DNA of 57,206 nucleotides from Desulfovibrio sp. (GCA_017454855.1 JAFTCE010000041.1:1-57206); one strand, 5' to 3'. Positions 9,585 through 18,517 are shown, numbered from the stretch's first letter. Numbers and translations: made by a program. Notes: generated by a model not told the origin, from the sequence alone.

Positions 9585-10160
9585 TTAGAAAGAGTAATTT
9601 AATTCGGCGAAATATGCCTGGGGATGCGCACAGGCAGGGCACACATCCGGCGCCTGCTCACTCTCCACAAGACAGCCGCAGTTCAGGCAACGCCAGACCG
9701 TGGGTTTGGAACGACGAAACATACGTCCTTCCTTGATGTCCTTGGCCAGGGCCAGGAAGCGACGTTCGTGGTAGGATTCGGCTACGGCAATATGGCGCAT
9801 GACATCGGCGATTTCGGGGAAACCTTCCTTTTCCGCCGTGGCAGCAAAAGAGGGGTACATGACCGTGTGTTCGTGATTTTCACCGCCAGCAGAAGCCAGA
9901 AGGTTTGCTTCGCTGTCGCCGATGATCCCAGCCGGGAAGCCAGCCGTAATTTCCACTTCACCGCCTTCCAGAAATTTGAAAAGGCGCTTGGCGTGTTCCT
10001 TCTCCTGCAGGGCCGTTTCCGTAAACACCTGTTGCACGAGTACAAGACCATCTTTCTTGGCCCGACCAGAAAAAGCGTCATAGCGGTTGCGCGCCTGGGA
10101 TTCCCCGGCAAAGGCCGTGAGCACATTTTTTTCCGTCTGCGTTCCCTTGATGGATTTCAT
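9585..10160 (-). CDS. rbr: Rubrerythrin
   Basis: Cytoplasmic non-haem di-iron peroxidase of 191 residues, the usual family length. The N-terminal four-helix domain carries the metal-binding glutamates (FAGESQARNRYDAF and later EKEHAKRLFKFLE; VAESYHERRF). The C-terminal rubredoxin-like domain has the two CxxC pairs (CLNCG and CPACAHP). It reduces hydrogen peroxide in anaerobes, taking electrons from rubredoxin or NADH-linked reductases. ATG at 10160 follows a run of G that serves as ribosome site. It is monocistronic, with its own candidate promoter and terminator. Identification is secure. Confidence 0.96.
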   Translation of the reverse strand: MKSIKGTQTEKNVLTAFAGESQARNRYDAFSGRAKKDGLVLVQQVFTETALQEKEHAKRLFKFLEGGEVEITAGFPAGIIGDSEANLLASAGGENHEHTVMYPSFAATAEKEGFPEIADVMRHIAVAESYHERRFLALAKDIKEGRMFRRSKPTVWRCLNCGCLVESEQAPDVCPACAHPQAYFAELNYSF

Positions 10161-10231
10161 ACAAGTCCCCCCCGTTTTTGTTGTCAGATGCCCCCCCGCA
10201 CTCCACATTGGGGCGTAGTTTTAGCATTTTG

Positions 10232-10260
10232 GGGATACTGTTTTTTTACTGTCCTGTCAA
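10232..10260 (-). promoter_or_regulatory. Candidate sigma-70 promoter for rubrerythrin
   Basis: On the minus strand TTGACA (10260-10255) is followed after 17 bases by TATCCC (10237-10232), about 70 bases ahead of the rubrerythrin start. The -35 is perfect and the -10 is weak. I see no convincing PerR palindrome. The rest of 10161-10404 holds no gene. Confidence 0.5.
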
Positions 10261-10404
10261 GCAGCACGATGCATCAGAAAAGCGTTGTCAAAGGCAGGGC
10301 CTGCAACCAGAGGCAGAGAGAGGTACGAACCGATAGCTATCAAACGCGGGAAAGCCACATTTGGGGCAGCGCGCACCCAAGTTCCGCGCCACCCCGGCAA
10401 AAGG

Positions 10405-12009
10405 TTATTCTTCTTCACCCTCGCCTTCAAATTTGATGAAGCCGGGGTTGGCATTGACCATGCAGTTGACGATCAGTTCCACCAGGCCGCCGTAGGCAAA
10501 ATTATTCTTGGTGTAGAGATCATTGTGTTCCAGCAATTCGCGTATCTGGCCCTTGCAGTTGGAACAGGGAGCGCAGATGTACTTGCGGGTCTCGGGGCCG
10601 AGGCAATCCTTGAAGGCTTCGGAAATCTGCCACATCTTTTTGCGGCCAGAGATGTTGCCACGCCACTGTTCAATGTTATTGCGCGTCATGATGGCAAAGC
10701 CCGAACCGCCGCCGCAACAGTAGTTGTCCACGCCATGGCAAGGCATTTCACGGAACTTGGGGGCAATGGCGCGCAGGATTTCGCGTTGCGGCTCCACAAT
10801 GCCCATAAGGCGCACGATGTTGCACGGGTCGTGCAGCGTCACCGGGAAATCATTGCGGGAAGGATCCAGCTTGAGCCTACCAGACAGGACGATGTCGCGC
10901 AGGGTGACGTAGCAGCCTTCGCGTGGCACCTGGTATTCATAGGGGATGACGCGGTCGGCGATGACGGTGAGCGCCTTGTGGGCATGCCCGCACTCGCCAA
11001 TGACGATCTTCTTTACCCCCAATTCCTTGGCAGCCTGCATATGGGCCAGCGCGATGCGTGCGAGCTGGGCGTCGTCGTAAAAGACGCCGTAATTCACGCC
11101 GTCATAGCCTATGGCCTTGCTGGAGAGCGTCCAGGAAAGACCGGCCTCCTGGAAGATGAGGGAGAAGGCGGCCACGTTTTCCGGCCAGGCCATGATTTCA
11201 CCGGCATTGTGCAGGAGTAGAATGTCCGCGCCCTTAACGTCGAAAGGCGTCGTGATACCTACGCCGGTGATCTCCGTGTAATCCTCGTCAATGAACTCCA
11301 CGTTTTCCTTGACCACCTCCGGCGTCATGCCGGTGGAGGAACCGCATTTCATCTGGTTGACGGTACCCTTCTGGTGCAATTCTGGCGGATAGAAACCCAT
11401 TTCCTGGCTGAAAATCTTGCGGATTTCGCGGGCAATGAGACCATTGTCCACGCCAATGGGGCAAGTCTGTGCGCAACGGCGACAGAGGTTGCAGCGATAG
11501 GCCAGCTCACCAAGCCGGGCCACGGTCTTCCAATTGAGATTCATGTCGCCGTAACGCCATTTGGCGAAGGGCTCTTTTTTCACATACTGCTTGTAAATGC
11601 GACGGAAGATTTCCGACCGGTAGTTCGGTCGATACATTTCGTTCTCGCCAGACATCTCGTAGAGATGGCAGGCTTCGGAACAGGAATTGCATTGTACGCA
11701 GTTATCCATGCTGGTTTCCAGCATGGGCAGGCAGGTCCAGTTGTTTTCCTTGGTGAATAGCTTGCGCATGCCGCTGATGAACTTGTTCACCAGTTCTTCT
11801 TCTTCGGCCCGATTCTTGGGCTTGGGAATGTTTAGCACGCACACATCGTCCAGAATGCAGGCAGTGTTTGCCTTCTGCTCTTCAGTGAAGGGCTTCCAGG
11901 GCATGGGCGCCACATCAATGGGCAGCTTGGGCAGATCGTTGATATCGATGCTGACCATCTGCCCTTCCACATTGGAAACATCGGTAATTTTCAAGGTATC
12001 GTTTTTCAT
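10405..12009 (-). CDS. HdrD/DsrK-family iron-sulfur oxidoreductase subunit (membrane-complex partner)
   Basis: Cytoplasmic iron-sulfur protein of 534 residues. The N-terminal half has two [4Fe-4S] motifs (CVQCNSCSEACH and CNLCRRCAQTCPIG). The C-terminal half has a heterodisulfide-reductase-type CCG domain: DPCN, then CCGGGSG about 33 residues later, then CAPC. All CCG-domain cysteines are present, unlike DsrK of the same window. It follows a NarI/DsrM-like cytochrome b gene by 11 bases, giving a two-subunit quinone-linked complex. No cytochrome c gene is adjacent. It resembles TmcB/OhcC/DsrK-type subunits of Desulfovibrio complexes, but I cannot say which. The start at 12009 is supported by GGGAG ahead of it. 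Confidence 0.85.
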   Translation of the reverse strand: MKNDTLKITDVSNVEGQMVSIDINDLPKLPIDVAPMPWKPFTEEQKANTACILDDVCVLNIPKPKNRAEEEELVNKFISGMRKLFTKENNWTCLPMLETSMDNCVQCNSCSEACHLYEMSGENEMYRPNYRSEIFRRIYKQYVKKEPFAKWRYGDMNLNWKTVARLGELAYRCNLCRRCAQTCPIGVDNGLIAREIRKIFSQEMGFYPPELHQKGTVNQMKCGSSTGMTPEVVKENVEFIDEDYTEITGVGITTPFDVKGADILLLHNAGEIMAWPENVAAFSLIFQEAGLSWTLSSKAIGYDGVNYGVFYDDAQLARIALAHMQAAKELGVKKIVIGECGHAHKALTVIADRVIPYEYQVPREGCYVTLRDIVLSGRLKLDPSRNDFPVTLHDPCNIVRLMGIVEPQREILRAIAPKFREMPCHGVDNYCCGGGSGFAIMTRNNIEQWRGNISGRKKMWQISEAFKDCLGPETRKYICAPCSNCKGQIRELLEHNDLYTKNNFAYGGLVELIVNCMVNANPGFIKFEGEGEEE

Positions 12010-12020
12010 GGTGTGACTCC

Positions 12021-12956
12021 CTAATCTTTCTTGGGGGCTGCGGGATTGGTCGTGGCCACCTCAAGCCATGTCCTGGCCTGTCCGTCACCCGTAATATGCT
12101 GGGCCGCCCACGTGGTCTTGTACTGCAAAATACCAGGGATCTTTTGCTGATTTTTTTGATCCTGGGCCGTGGGTGAATCCCCCCAACGAATGTCGTGATA
12201 CATCCAGTATTTCATGATCAAGTGCCCCATATTAGTCACGGGGATGAGTATCATGAGCAGGAAGCCCACCAACAAATGCAGACAGAACAGCGTACTTCCC
12301 AGACAGACGAAATGAAAAGTAAGCAGGTTGTGCATGAAATCACGAGCCAGAGCGTAAAAAGAAGGATTAGCCAGCCAAGCCAACAGGCCCAACACGCCGA
12401 AGACGACGAAGGCGCCCAGATTCAGGTAATGTTCCTTCGTGCTGTAACGACGCAGCCCCTGATCCGTCAGACGGCGATGGATGAGAGCGCAACCACCCAC
12501 AATAATGCAGAAGTTGCCAGCCAGGCTGCATGCGTTGAGTACGTTGCCGATAACGGTCATCAGCCAGCTCTCGGAAGAAAGTCCGAGAAGTTCAAGAACC
12601 GTGCCGCCCAGCAGGATGATGACGCCGCCCATGAGCAGATACATGCCCAAGTGGAAGGGATAGGTGCGCACCCAAAGTTTCAAATTGTGTTCAAAAGTGG
12701 CATGCAGGAAGAGTACTTCCTTGAAGATGCCCATGATATCCCCCATATGCTCCATATGGCGGGGTTTTGTCCACCACTCACCTTCTTCCATGAAACTGCC
12801 GCCGTAGCTAGCCTTGGCGCCTTCATGCGGCACAGGGTACAGTTCCCAGCGCACATGCAGGGGACTTGCCTTGTAATAGCTTTTAATCTTCACATACGCC
12901 AATGCCACGAAGCCAATTACCGCAAGATACGCGAGAAGATAAAATACTGTGGTCAT
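12021..12956 (-). CDS. NarI/DsrM-like membrane cytochrome b subunit
   Basis: Integral membrane protein of 311 residues with about six hydrophobic segments: an N-terminal anchor (TTVFYLLAYLAVIGFVALAY), then a bundle with paired histidines (FHLGMYLLMGG; FHFVCLGSTLFCLHLLVGF). This fits a b-type haem quinol oxidase/reductase subunit of the NarI/DsrM family. ATG at 12956 follows GGGAG. A longer frame reaches 13058 but adds only a polar leader. It is 11 bases upstream of the HdrD/DsrK-like gene, in the same cytochrome b-then-FeS order as HmcE-HmcF and DsrM-DsrK. Confidence 0.85.
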   Translation of the reverse strand: MTTVFYLLAYLAVIGFVALAYVKIKSYYKASPLHVRWELYPVPHEGAKASYGGSFMEEGEWWTKPRHMEHMGDIMGIFKEVLFLHATFEHNLKLWVRTYPFHLGMYLLMGGVIILLGGTVLELLGLSSESWLMTVIGNVLNACSLAGNFCIIVGGCALIHRRLTDQGLRRYSTKEHYLNLGAFVVFGVLGLLAWLANPSFYALARDFMHNLLTFHFVCLGSTLFCLHLLVGFLLMILIPVTNMGHLIMKYWMYHDIRWGDSPTAQDQKNQQKIPGILQYKTTWAAQHITGDGQARTWLEVATTNPAAPKKD

Positions 12957-13127
12957 GCTGCGATACTCCCGTTGGTCAAAATTCCCCCAAAATTTCGTCT
13001 GCGTTCGGCTACCGCCACCAGCCTGTGCAAGCATGGCGACACATCGACTCATCGACATGGCCTTTTTCGCTCATTTCTCGCTCAGACCAGGAATTGCCTC
13101 AACGCACGGTTTCTTGAAAGATACTTG

Positions 13128-13179
13128 ATATTATCCAAAAAGCAAAGCAAATAAAATACAATTAAAAAAATTGTATTTT
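13128..13179. promoter_or_regulatory. Palindrome overlapping a candidate promoter
   Basis: A perfect 11-base inverted repeat, AAAATACAATT (13153-13163) and AATTGTATTTT (13169-13179), separated by AAAAA. On the minus strand TTTATT (13155-13150) and TAATAT (13133-13128) are 16 bases apart and could drive the cytochrome b/DsrK-like pair, so the palindrome would overlap the -35. It could be an operator or simply an AT-rich bidirectional terminator-like hairpin. The rest of 12957-13344 has no gene. Confidence 0.4.
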
Positions 13180-13344
13180 TTTACATCGCATTTTTTCGCC
13201 CTGTCCCACAGGCAATGCTGTTCCCGTGAGGCATAGAGCTTTCTTCAAAATTTTGGTAGAGATGTCCCCACACAGAGAAAAAAATCAATGCCCCGGAGGA
13301 TACGGCTTTACACAGCACACAGTCTATGTCAAATTTTTTGCGTC

Positions 13345-14271
13345 ATGAAGAACATATTCGCCCGACTCTTCGCCCGCAAGGACGTCCTTCCCTCGACGCT
13401 GGAGTTTACGTTGTCAGACGGAACAGTGCTGACGGCAGCAGTGCGCCTTTCCTACAGAGCGCGCCGCATCAGCAGCCAACTCGACAGCCGTGGCAAGGCA
13501 ACACTTGTGCTGCCAGCTCATTTCCCAGCGTCTTTGCTGCAAAGCTACATGCCCGACATCCAGGCTGGTTTTGATCTCGTGTGGAAAAAATACCACAGCA
13601 GGCCAAGCCCGCAACCTCTGGAAAGCTCATTGCCAGAGAGCATTGTCTTGCCTGCCATTAACGAGACTTTTCGCATCAAGGTTGAAACCAAGACTGAAAT
13701 TGCTGCCTTGCAGAATCTTGCTCACGCCCCCAAAGGGCCAAATGTTGTGGGGAGACTGCTGGTCTATGGTTCGCAGAACCAAAATGTCCTTGTTTTGGAA
13801 AGCCCTGACGAGCTGCTGCTCCAGCAGAGCAATGACAATCTGTGCCTCTGCGCACGCTCTCTGCAGTGCTGGTGCCGTATTAAGGCGACATACCATTTGC
13901 CACTGCACCTGGAGAGACTGGCCGCCAAAGGCGGCTTTGCCCTCAACAATGTCAGTGTTCGCGACCAACGCAGTCGCTGGGGGAGCTGCTCGCGCAAAAC
14001 AGCTCAGAACGCATCACCCGCGGGCAATATCAATCTCAACTGGCGGGCGCTGCTCTTGCCCGTGCCCCTGCTGGATCACCTCTGCTGGCACGAACTCTGC
14101 CATTTGCTGCACATGAACCATTCCCCGGAATACCACAAGGCCCTGGCCAGATTCTCTCCCAACCAGGCCGAACTAGAAAAAGCCCTATCCAGGGTCTGGC
14201 GCAACCTGCCCTGGTGGACGCTGCCCGAAAATGGCCCGGCAACGCCTCCCCGCTACGAGCCCAGTCGGTAG
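13345..14271 (+). CDS. YgjP/SprT-like zinc metallohydrolase (DUF45)
   Basis: Protein of about 308 residues. It has the YgjP-type core: RDQRSRWGSCSR, then INLNWRALLLPVPLLDHL, then the zinc motif HELCHLLHMNHSPEYHK (HExxH with a downstream His). The N-terminal part, including LEFTLSDGTVL and YRARRIS, matches the usual beta-rich start. A middle stretch of about 80 residues between the two is longer than in the common 230-residue members. Start is uncertain: ATG at 13288 or at 13345; neither has a good ribosome site, and the shorter begins closer to the family start. It is convergent with trkA, 10 bases away. Substrate unknown. Confidence 0.8.
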   Translation: MKNIFARLFARKDVLPSTLEFTLSDGTVLTAAVRLSYRARRISSQLDSRGKATLVLPAHFPASLLQSYMPDIQAGFDLVWKKYHSRPSPQPLESSLPESIVLPAINETFRIKVETKTEIAALQNLAHAPKGPNVVGRLLVYGSQNQNVLVLESPDELLLQQSNDNLCLCARSLQCWCRIKATYHLPLHLERLAAKGGFALNNVSVRDQRSRWGSCSRKTAQNASPAGNINLNWRALLLPVPLLDHLCWHELCHLLHMNHSPEYHKALARFSPNQAELEKALSRVWRNLPWWTLPENGPATPPRYEPSR

Positions 14272-14281
14272 CAAAAAATAT

Positions 14282-14941
14282 TTACGCCTCCAAATCGGCA
14301 ACGGAATTGGCCTTTCCGGCCACGACCACGGTATCGCCCTTGTGCAGCACGGTCATGGCAGGCGGCACGAAGATAAATGCTCGCTGGCCCGCAGGACGGA
14401 TGCCCATGACCATGACGCTGAAACGCTTCATCAGGTTGAGATCCACAAGGGTCTTGCCGTCCCAGGCGTCCACGCGCAACTCTTGAATGGCAATGCCGCC
14501 GTACTTGGGGATGAGATCGAGCATACCCGGATAGGTCAGCTGATGCGCGGCCATGACGGCGGCCTCGGTTTCCGGAACGGTGGCTCGGTGTACGCGCAGG
14601 CGTTGTAAGATCTTGCGGTGTTCTTCATTGGACGCCTTGACCCAAATCTTGGGTCCGCCCAGCTCCTGAACATTGAGCGTAATGTTCAGGGACTGTTCCA
14701 CGCTCTGTCCCACACTGATGACCACCCAGTCTAGGTCTTGCACATGTAGGGAACGCAGTGCGGCCATATTGGTGGCATCTGCCTTATACACGGATTCCAA
14801 GACTTCCTCGGCGCGTTGTACGCGGGCGTCGGACATGTCTATGCCCACCACGGTATGCCCCAGGGCCACGAGCGTTGTGGCCATGCGCATGCCGAACTTG
14901 CCCAGCCCGATTATGCCTATTTCCAATTTTTCTTCAGGCAT
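14282..14941 (-). CDS. trkA: TrkA-family potassium channel regulator (RCK)
   Basis: Cytoplasmic gating subunit of a Trk/Ktr potassium uptake system, 219 residues. The N-terminal RCK_N Rossmann domain has IGIIGLGKFGMRMA (nucleotide-binding GxGxxG) and an acidic residue at the end of strand 2 (VVGIDMS). The C-terminal RCK_C domain covers about residues 140-219. A single RCK pair makes it KtrA-like rather than the duplicated E. coli TrkA. It lies 63 bases downstream of the channel gene and is certainly co-transcribed. Confidence 0.92.
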   Translation of the reverse strand: MPEEKLEIGIIGLGKFGMRMATTLVALGHTVVGIDMSDARVQRAEEVLESVYKADATNMAALRSLHVQDLDWVVISVGQSVEQSLNITLNVQELGGPKIWVKASNEEHRKILQRLRVHRATVPETEAAVMAAHQLTYPGMLDLIPKYGGIAIQELRVDAWDGKTLVDLNLMKRFSVMVMGIRPAGQRAFIFVPPAMTVLHKGDTVVVAGKANSVADLEA

Positions 14942-15004
14942 GATTCCCTCGCTGGCTGCGGTTCACCGGCTGCCCGGTATCCTTTCTCGCACCAAAAGCC
15001 AGCC

Positions 15005-16369
15005 CTAACCAATGGGCAGCTGCGCCTCGGCAACGGCATACGGCTTTTTGGCCTGCAGGCTCTGCACGGCCATGAGCAGGCTCAACATGCCCACGCGTCC
15101 GGCAAACATGCAACACATGAGTATGCCCTTGCCAGGCTCGCTCAAGGCGGACGTCATATTCAATGACAGGCCCACCGTTCCCAGGGCGGAGACGCATTCA
15201 AACAAAAGCCCCCCCTGGGACATGTTTTGCCGCGCATGGTCAAGGACAAGGTCGCTTTCGGTCATTTGCAGCAAAAAAAGCGCCAACACAATGGTTGTGG
15301 CATACAGAAAAAACATGGTCAGCGCACGCGCAATATTCTCGGCTGGCACGCCACGTCCTTCGAGGACGATCTGCCTGTCGCCGCGGAACTGGGAAGCTAT
15401 GTAACCCACCAGCACACGAAAGGCCACGACCTTGATGCCTCCCGCACAGGAACCCGGCCCACCCCCGATGAACATGAGGGCCATGAGTACCATCAGGGAT
15501 GCCTGACTGAATGTGGCCACGTCCACGGTGGCAAAACCTGCCGTGCGCGCCGCCGCAGTGTGAAACAAGACCACGCCGGCGAGATCCCACGGACTGTGGT
15601 ACTGGAGCTGCATGCCTTCGCGAAAATATTCCAGACAAAAAATGCTCACGAATCCTGCAAGCACGAGCAAGAGGCTTGTCTTCAGTACCAGCCGACTAAA
15701 GCGGCTCAGGCGCGCAGACGGGGCGCCCATCTTGCCGCCGGTGCATATGCCCAAGAATTCGCGCAACACCCCAAAGCCAATGGCCCCCAGAAAGACACTG
15801 CAAGCAATGATGATGTTGACGACCACATCGTCACGCCAGGGCATGAGTCCGGCACTGCAAAGCGAAAAGCCCGCATTGCAAAAGGCCGATACGGCGTGAA
15901 AGACGGCGCTGAAGGGATGAAAAAACACGGGATCGTGACACCAGAGGCCAAAGGCAGCCACAAGCTCAATGCCCAGCATGATTCCTAGAACCTGGCGCAA
16001 GAACGCGGGCAGGCTGAAATCGCCCCACAATAGGGCCTGCCCCACGGCTTCACGGCTGTTGAATGGCACATGATTGCGCCAGAGCAAAAATATCAGGCTC
16101 GTGTACGTCATAACGCCGACTCCACCCAACTGGAAGAGGCAGAGCAGTACGCCCTTGCCTAAGGGACTGAGGACGGCGCTGATGTCCACCGGCGTCAGGC
16201 CGGTGACGCAGACAGCTGATGTGGACAAAAACCAGGCATCCAGGAAACTGTGGTGAACGTTTGCCTGCCAACAGGTCGGCAGGCTCAACAGCAGCCCGCC
16301 TGCGGCAATCACTGCGGCAAAGGACAGTACCGGCCAGGTAAGGGGACTCAAAAAGCGTTTGCGCGTCAT
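15005..16369 (-). CDS. trkH: TrkH/KtrB-family potassium uptake channel
   Basis: Inner-membrane K+ translocating subunit of about 454 residues, KtrB size. It has repeated membrane-pore-membrane units with filter-like segments (STSAVCVTGLTPVD; AVSAFCNAGFSLCS; RTAGFATVD; ECVSALGTVGLS), each keeping the conserved filter glycine. ATG at 16369 is taken as start, since the longer frame to 16456 begins with TTG in a polar, basic leader. The ribosome site is weak. It pairs with the RCK regulator downstream and is transcribed away from thiC. Confidence 0.92.
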   Translation of the reverse strand: MTRKRFLSPLTWPVLSFAAVIAAGGLLLSLPTCWQANVHHSFLDAWFLSTSAVCVTGLTPVDISAVLSPLGKGVLLCLFQLGGVGVMTYTSLIFLLWRNHVPFNSREAVGQALLWGDFSLPAFLRQVLGIMLGIELVAAFGLWCHDPVFFHPFSAVFHAVSAFCNAGFSLCSAGLMPWRDDVVVNIIIACSVFLGAIGFGVLREFLGICTGGKMGAPSARLSRFSRLVLKTSLLLVLAGFVSIFCLEYFREGMQLQYHSPWDLAGVVLFHTAAARTAGFATVDVATFSQASLMVLMALMFIGGGPGSCAGGIKVVAFRVLVGYIASQFRGDRQIVLEGRGVPAENIARALTMFFLYATTIVLALFLLQMTESDLVLDHARQNMSQGGLLFECVSALGTVGLSLNMTSALSEPGKGILMCCMFAGRVGMLSLLMAVQSLQAKKPYAVAEAQLPIG

Positions 16370-16485
16370 GGCTGTCTTATGCCGGACTTGGCGCAGAAAG
16401 GCAAGCGCGCCAGACCTGCGCGCCCGGGGCAGTCCCCACACTGCGTGATGTCGCAATTTCTCATGGTGTATGGGAAAAGGTGGGA

Positions 16486-16514
16486 TTTACAGTCAGGACT
16501 TTTCCGTGTATGGG
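16486..16514 (+). promoter_or_regulatory. Candidate promoter of thiC riboswitch transcript
   Basis: TTTACA (16486-16491) and TATGGG (16509-16514) are 17 bases apart. Transcription would begin just before the riboswitch core near 16521. Confidence 0.5.
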
Positions 16515-16520
16515 GAAAAT

Positions 16521-16618
16521 GTGCTGGGGGAGCCGTCGGCCTGAGTCGGACGGCTGAGAGTGGGCCATGCCCAGACCCCATGAACCTGACGCAGTTCGCA
16601 CTGCCGGAGGGAAGCCAC
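16521..16618 (+). promoter_or_regulatory. TPP riboswitch (THI element)
   Basis: The conserved elements stand in the right order: CTGAGA at 16554-16559, a P3 hairpin (TGGGCCATGCCCA), ACCC followed by TGAACCTGA at 16581-16589, and GGAGGGAAG at 16606-16614. The helix P2 pair AGCCGTC and GACGGCT frames CTGAGA. It precedes thiC, the standard target of thiamine pyrophosphate control. Confidence 0.95.
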
Positions 16619-16619
16619 A

Positions 16620-16655
16620 GCCACTGTGCCCTTTCCGGCGCATGTGGCCTTTTTT
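16620..16655 (+). terminator. Riboswitch-controlled terminator before thiC
   Basis: GCCAC-GTGCC pairs with GGCGC-GTGGC around the loop CTTTCC, followed directly by CTTTTTT. It lies between the riboswitch and the thiC start, so ligand binding should cause early transcription termination. Confidence 0.8.
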
Positions 16656-16687
16656 GCGCCCTGCGTCGCAACACTGCGAGGCAATCC

Positions 16688-17968
16688 ATGTCCCAATCCC
16701 TGCTTGAACAAAACCCTGCCCTGCGCTCTCTGCTGGCCGCGCACGCCGACAGGCTGGCAGACCAAGAGCAGCTCCCTGCAGAGACCATCCGCGCTGCTGT
16801 GGAATCTGGCAGCATGGTTCTGCTGGGCAATCCCGCCCATGCGGGCCTCGAGCCTATTTTGGTAGGCCAACCCGCCCAGGTCAAGGTCAATGCCAATATT
16901 GGCACTTCCCCCCTGTGCAACTGCCCTGCCACAGAGGAGCGCAAGCTCAAGGCCGCTCTCGACGCCGGAGCCGACACCGTCATGGATCTCTCCATCGCCG
17001 GCGACCTGGACGCCATCCGCACTGGCATGCTCAAGCATTGCCCCAAACCTCTGGGCACGGTTCCCATCTATGCAGTGGGGCAAGGCATCCTCGATGCGGA
17101 ACGCGACATTGCCACCCTGCGCCCCGACGAACTCTTTGACGAAATCGCCAAGCATGCGGCCCAGGGTGTGGACTTCATCACCGTGCATTGCGGTCTTTCC
17201 CGGCGTGGCGCGGAACTGGCCGTCAAGGACAACCGGGCGCTGGGCATCGTGTCGCGCGGCGGCTCCATGCTCGCCCGCTGGATGCTGGAAAATGAGCGCG
17301 AAAATCCCTTGCTGGAAGATTTCGACCGCCTCCTGGACATCTGCCGTCCGTACAATGTCACCCTCTCCCTGGGCGACGGACTGCGGCCTGGGGCGGGTGT
17401 GGATGCCGGAGACGCAGCACAGTGGGAAGAAGTCATCAACCTCGGACGGCTTGCCAGCTATGCCCTAGAGCGCGGCGTACAGTGCATGATTGAGGGGCCA
17501 GGACATGTACCGCTGCACCAGGTGCGTGCGCAGATTCAGGGCATCAAGAGGCTGACCCACAACGCGCCGCTCTATGTCCTGGGTCCCCTATGCTGCGACA
17601 GCGCGCCAGGCTACGACCACATCGCCGGAGCCATTGGCGGCGCGCTGGGCGTAGAAGCCGGCGTAGATTTTCTCTGCTATCTCACCCCGGCCGAACATCT
17701 GACCCTGCCCACGGAGGAAGACGTGCGCGCTGGAGTCATGGCCTCGCGCGTTGCCGCGCATGTGGGCGAGGTGGCCCTGGGACGACCGACGGCAGTACAA
17801 CGCGAAGCCGCCATGAATGCCGCCCGCAAGGCCCTGGACTGGGCAGGCATGGCCAAGGCCGCCTTGGATCCCTCCACACTGGCCAAACGGCGTGAGGCGC
17901 ACAAGAGCGAAGAGGTCTGCGCCATGTGCGGCAAATTCTGCTCCGTTAAGATGCTGCGCGGGCACTGA
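16688..17968 (+). CDS. thiC: Phosphomethylpyrimidine synthase ThiC
   Basis: Radical SAM enzyme making the hydroxymethylpyrimidine phosphate half of thiamine from aminoimidazole ribotide. It has 426 residues, the short form found in anaerobes. Motifs: VNANIGTS near the N-terminus, VDFITVHCG, SRGG, LSLGDGLRPG, MIEGPGHVP, and the C-terminal cluster motif CAMCGKFCSVK (CxxCxxxxC). ATG at 16688 follows GAGG. Longer in-frame starts run through the riboswitch and are rejected. It stands alone and is controlled by the TPP riboswitch. Confidence 0.97.
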   Translation: MSQSLLEQNPALRSLLAAHADRLADQEQLPAETIRAAVESGSMVLLGNPAHAGLEPILVGQPAQVKVNANIGTSPLCNCPATEERKLKAALDAGADTVMDLSIAGDLDAIRTGMLKHCPKPLGTVPIYAVGQGILDAERDIATLRPDELFDEIAKHAAQGVDFITVHCGLSRRGAELAVKDNRALGIVSRGGSMLARWMLENERENPLLEDFDRLLDICRPYNVTLSLGDGLRPGAGVDAGDAAQWEEVINLGRLASYALERGVQCMIEGPGHVPLHQVRAQIQGIKRLTHNAPLYVLGPLCCDSAPGYDHIAGAIGGALGVEAGVDFLCYLTPAEHLTLPTEEDVRAGVMASRVAAHVGEVALGRPTAVQREAAMNAARKALDWAGMAKAALDPSTLAKRREAHKSEEVCAMCGKFCSVKMLRGH

Positions 17969-17977
17969 GACACAACA

Positions 17978-18015
17978 AACGCGCCCGGTCATGCTTCTGC
18001 ACGACAGGGCGCGTT
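17978..18015 (-). terminator. Hairpin between thiC and cytochrome c3 (probable shared terminator)
   Basis: AACGCGCCC (17978-17986) pairs with GGGCGCGTT (18007-18015). The minus-strand side is followed by TTGTTGTG, which fits termination after the cytochrome gene ending at 18065. The thiC side lacks a T run. Confidence 0.45.
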
Positions 18016-18064
18016 CCAAGAAAACTCGAATTGTTATTTCTCTCGTTGTCAGAACGCCCTTAGC

Positions 18065-18517
18065 TCACTTGCCATTTTGGGCTGCGATTTTCAGAGCATT
18101 GCGCGAGCCAGGAGACATGTGGCAAGGTCGGCAGCCCCTAAACTTGAGTCCATATCGGCTTTCGCTTTTTTCCACCAGGCTTGTATGACAGCCTACGCAC
18201 GAACGGCCATTGTCCTTGGCATGAAAGGCCATGAACATACTGATTGGGTCGCGCGCCCGAACGCCAGGGGTGCAATGACAGGTGGTACAGGCCACATATC
18301 TGCCTTCACTGCTCACATTGTGATGACAATGCATGCAGTTGACGCCCCGATGATCCGTATGGGCGAACACCACGCTCATGCGTTTGGACGCACCGCCCGG
18401 AATTTCAAGAGGCTGCTTGATAATAGTGGCCATTTCCCGCATGTCCCTCGCCCCTGCTGGAGGACAGCACAGCACGGCCAGCGCCAGAGCCATCACGAAC
18501 ATTGGCAAATTTTTCAT
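18065..18517 (-). CDS. Periplasmic tetraheme cytochrome c3
   Basis: A protein of 150 residues with a signal peptide (about residues 1-23) and four CxxCH sites: CMHCH, CTTCH, CVGCH, CRPCH. The first is followed by a second histidine (CHH), a cytochrome c3 hallmark, and a distal ligand segment (FAHTDH) precedes it. All four sites are CxxCH; the classic type I c3 has two CxxxxCH sites. A type II-like (TmcA-like) c3 is therefore possible but unproven. Its role would be to accept electrons from periplasmic hydrogenases and pass them to membrane complexes. ATG at 18517 follows GGAGAGGA. It lies downstream of an Rrf2 gene on the same strand. Confidence 0.9.
   Translation of the reverse strand: MKNLPMFVMALALAVLCCPPAGARDMREMATIIKQPLEIPGGASKRMSVVFAHTDHRGVNCMHCHHNVSSEGRYVACTTCHCTPGVRARDPISMFMAFHAKDNGRSCVGCHTSLVEKSESRYGLKFRGCRPCHMSPGSRNALKIAAQNGK

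Noticed and set aside
16250-16687. N-terminal extension of thiC
   Set aside because: The in-frame extension runs through the TPP riboswitch and its terminator; ATG at 16688 has a ribosome site and matches the family start.
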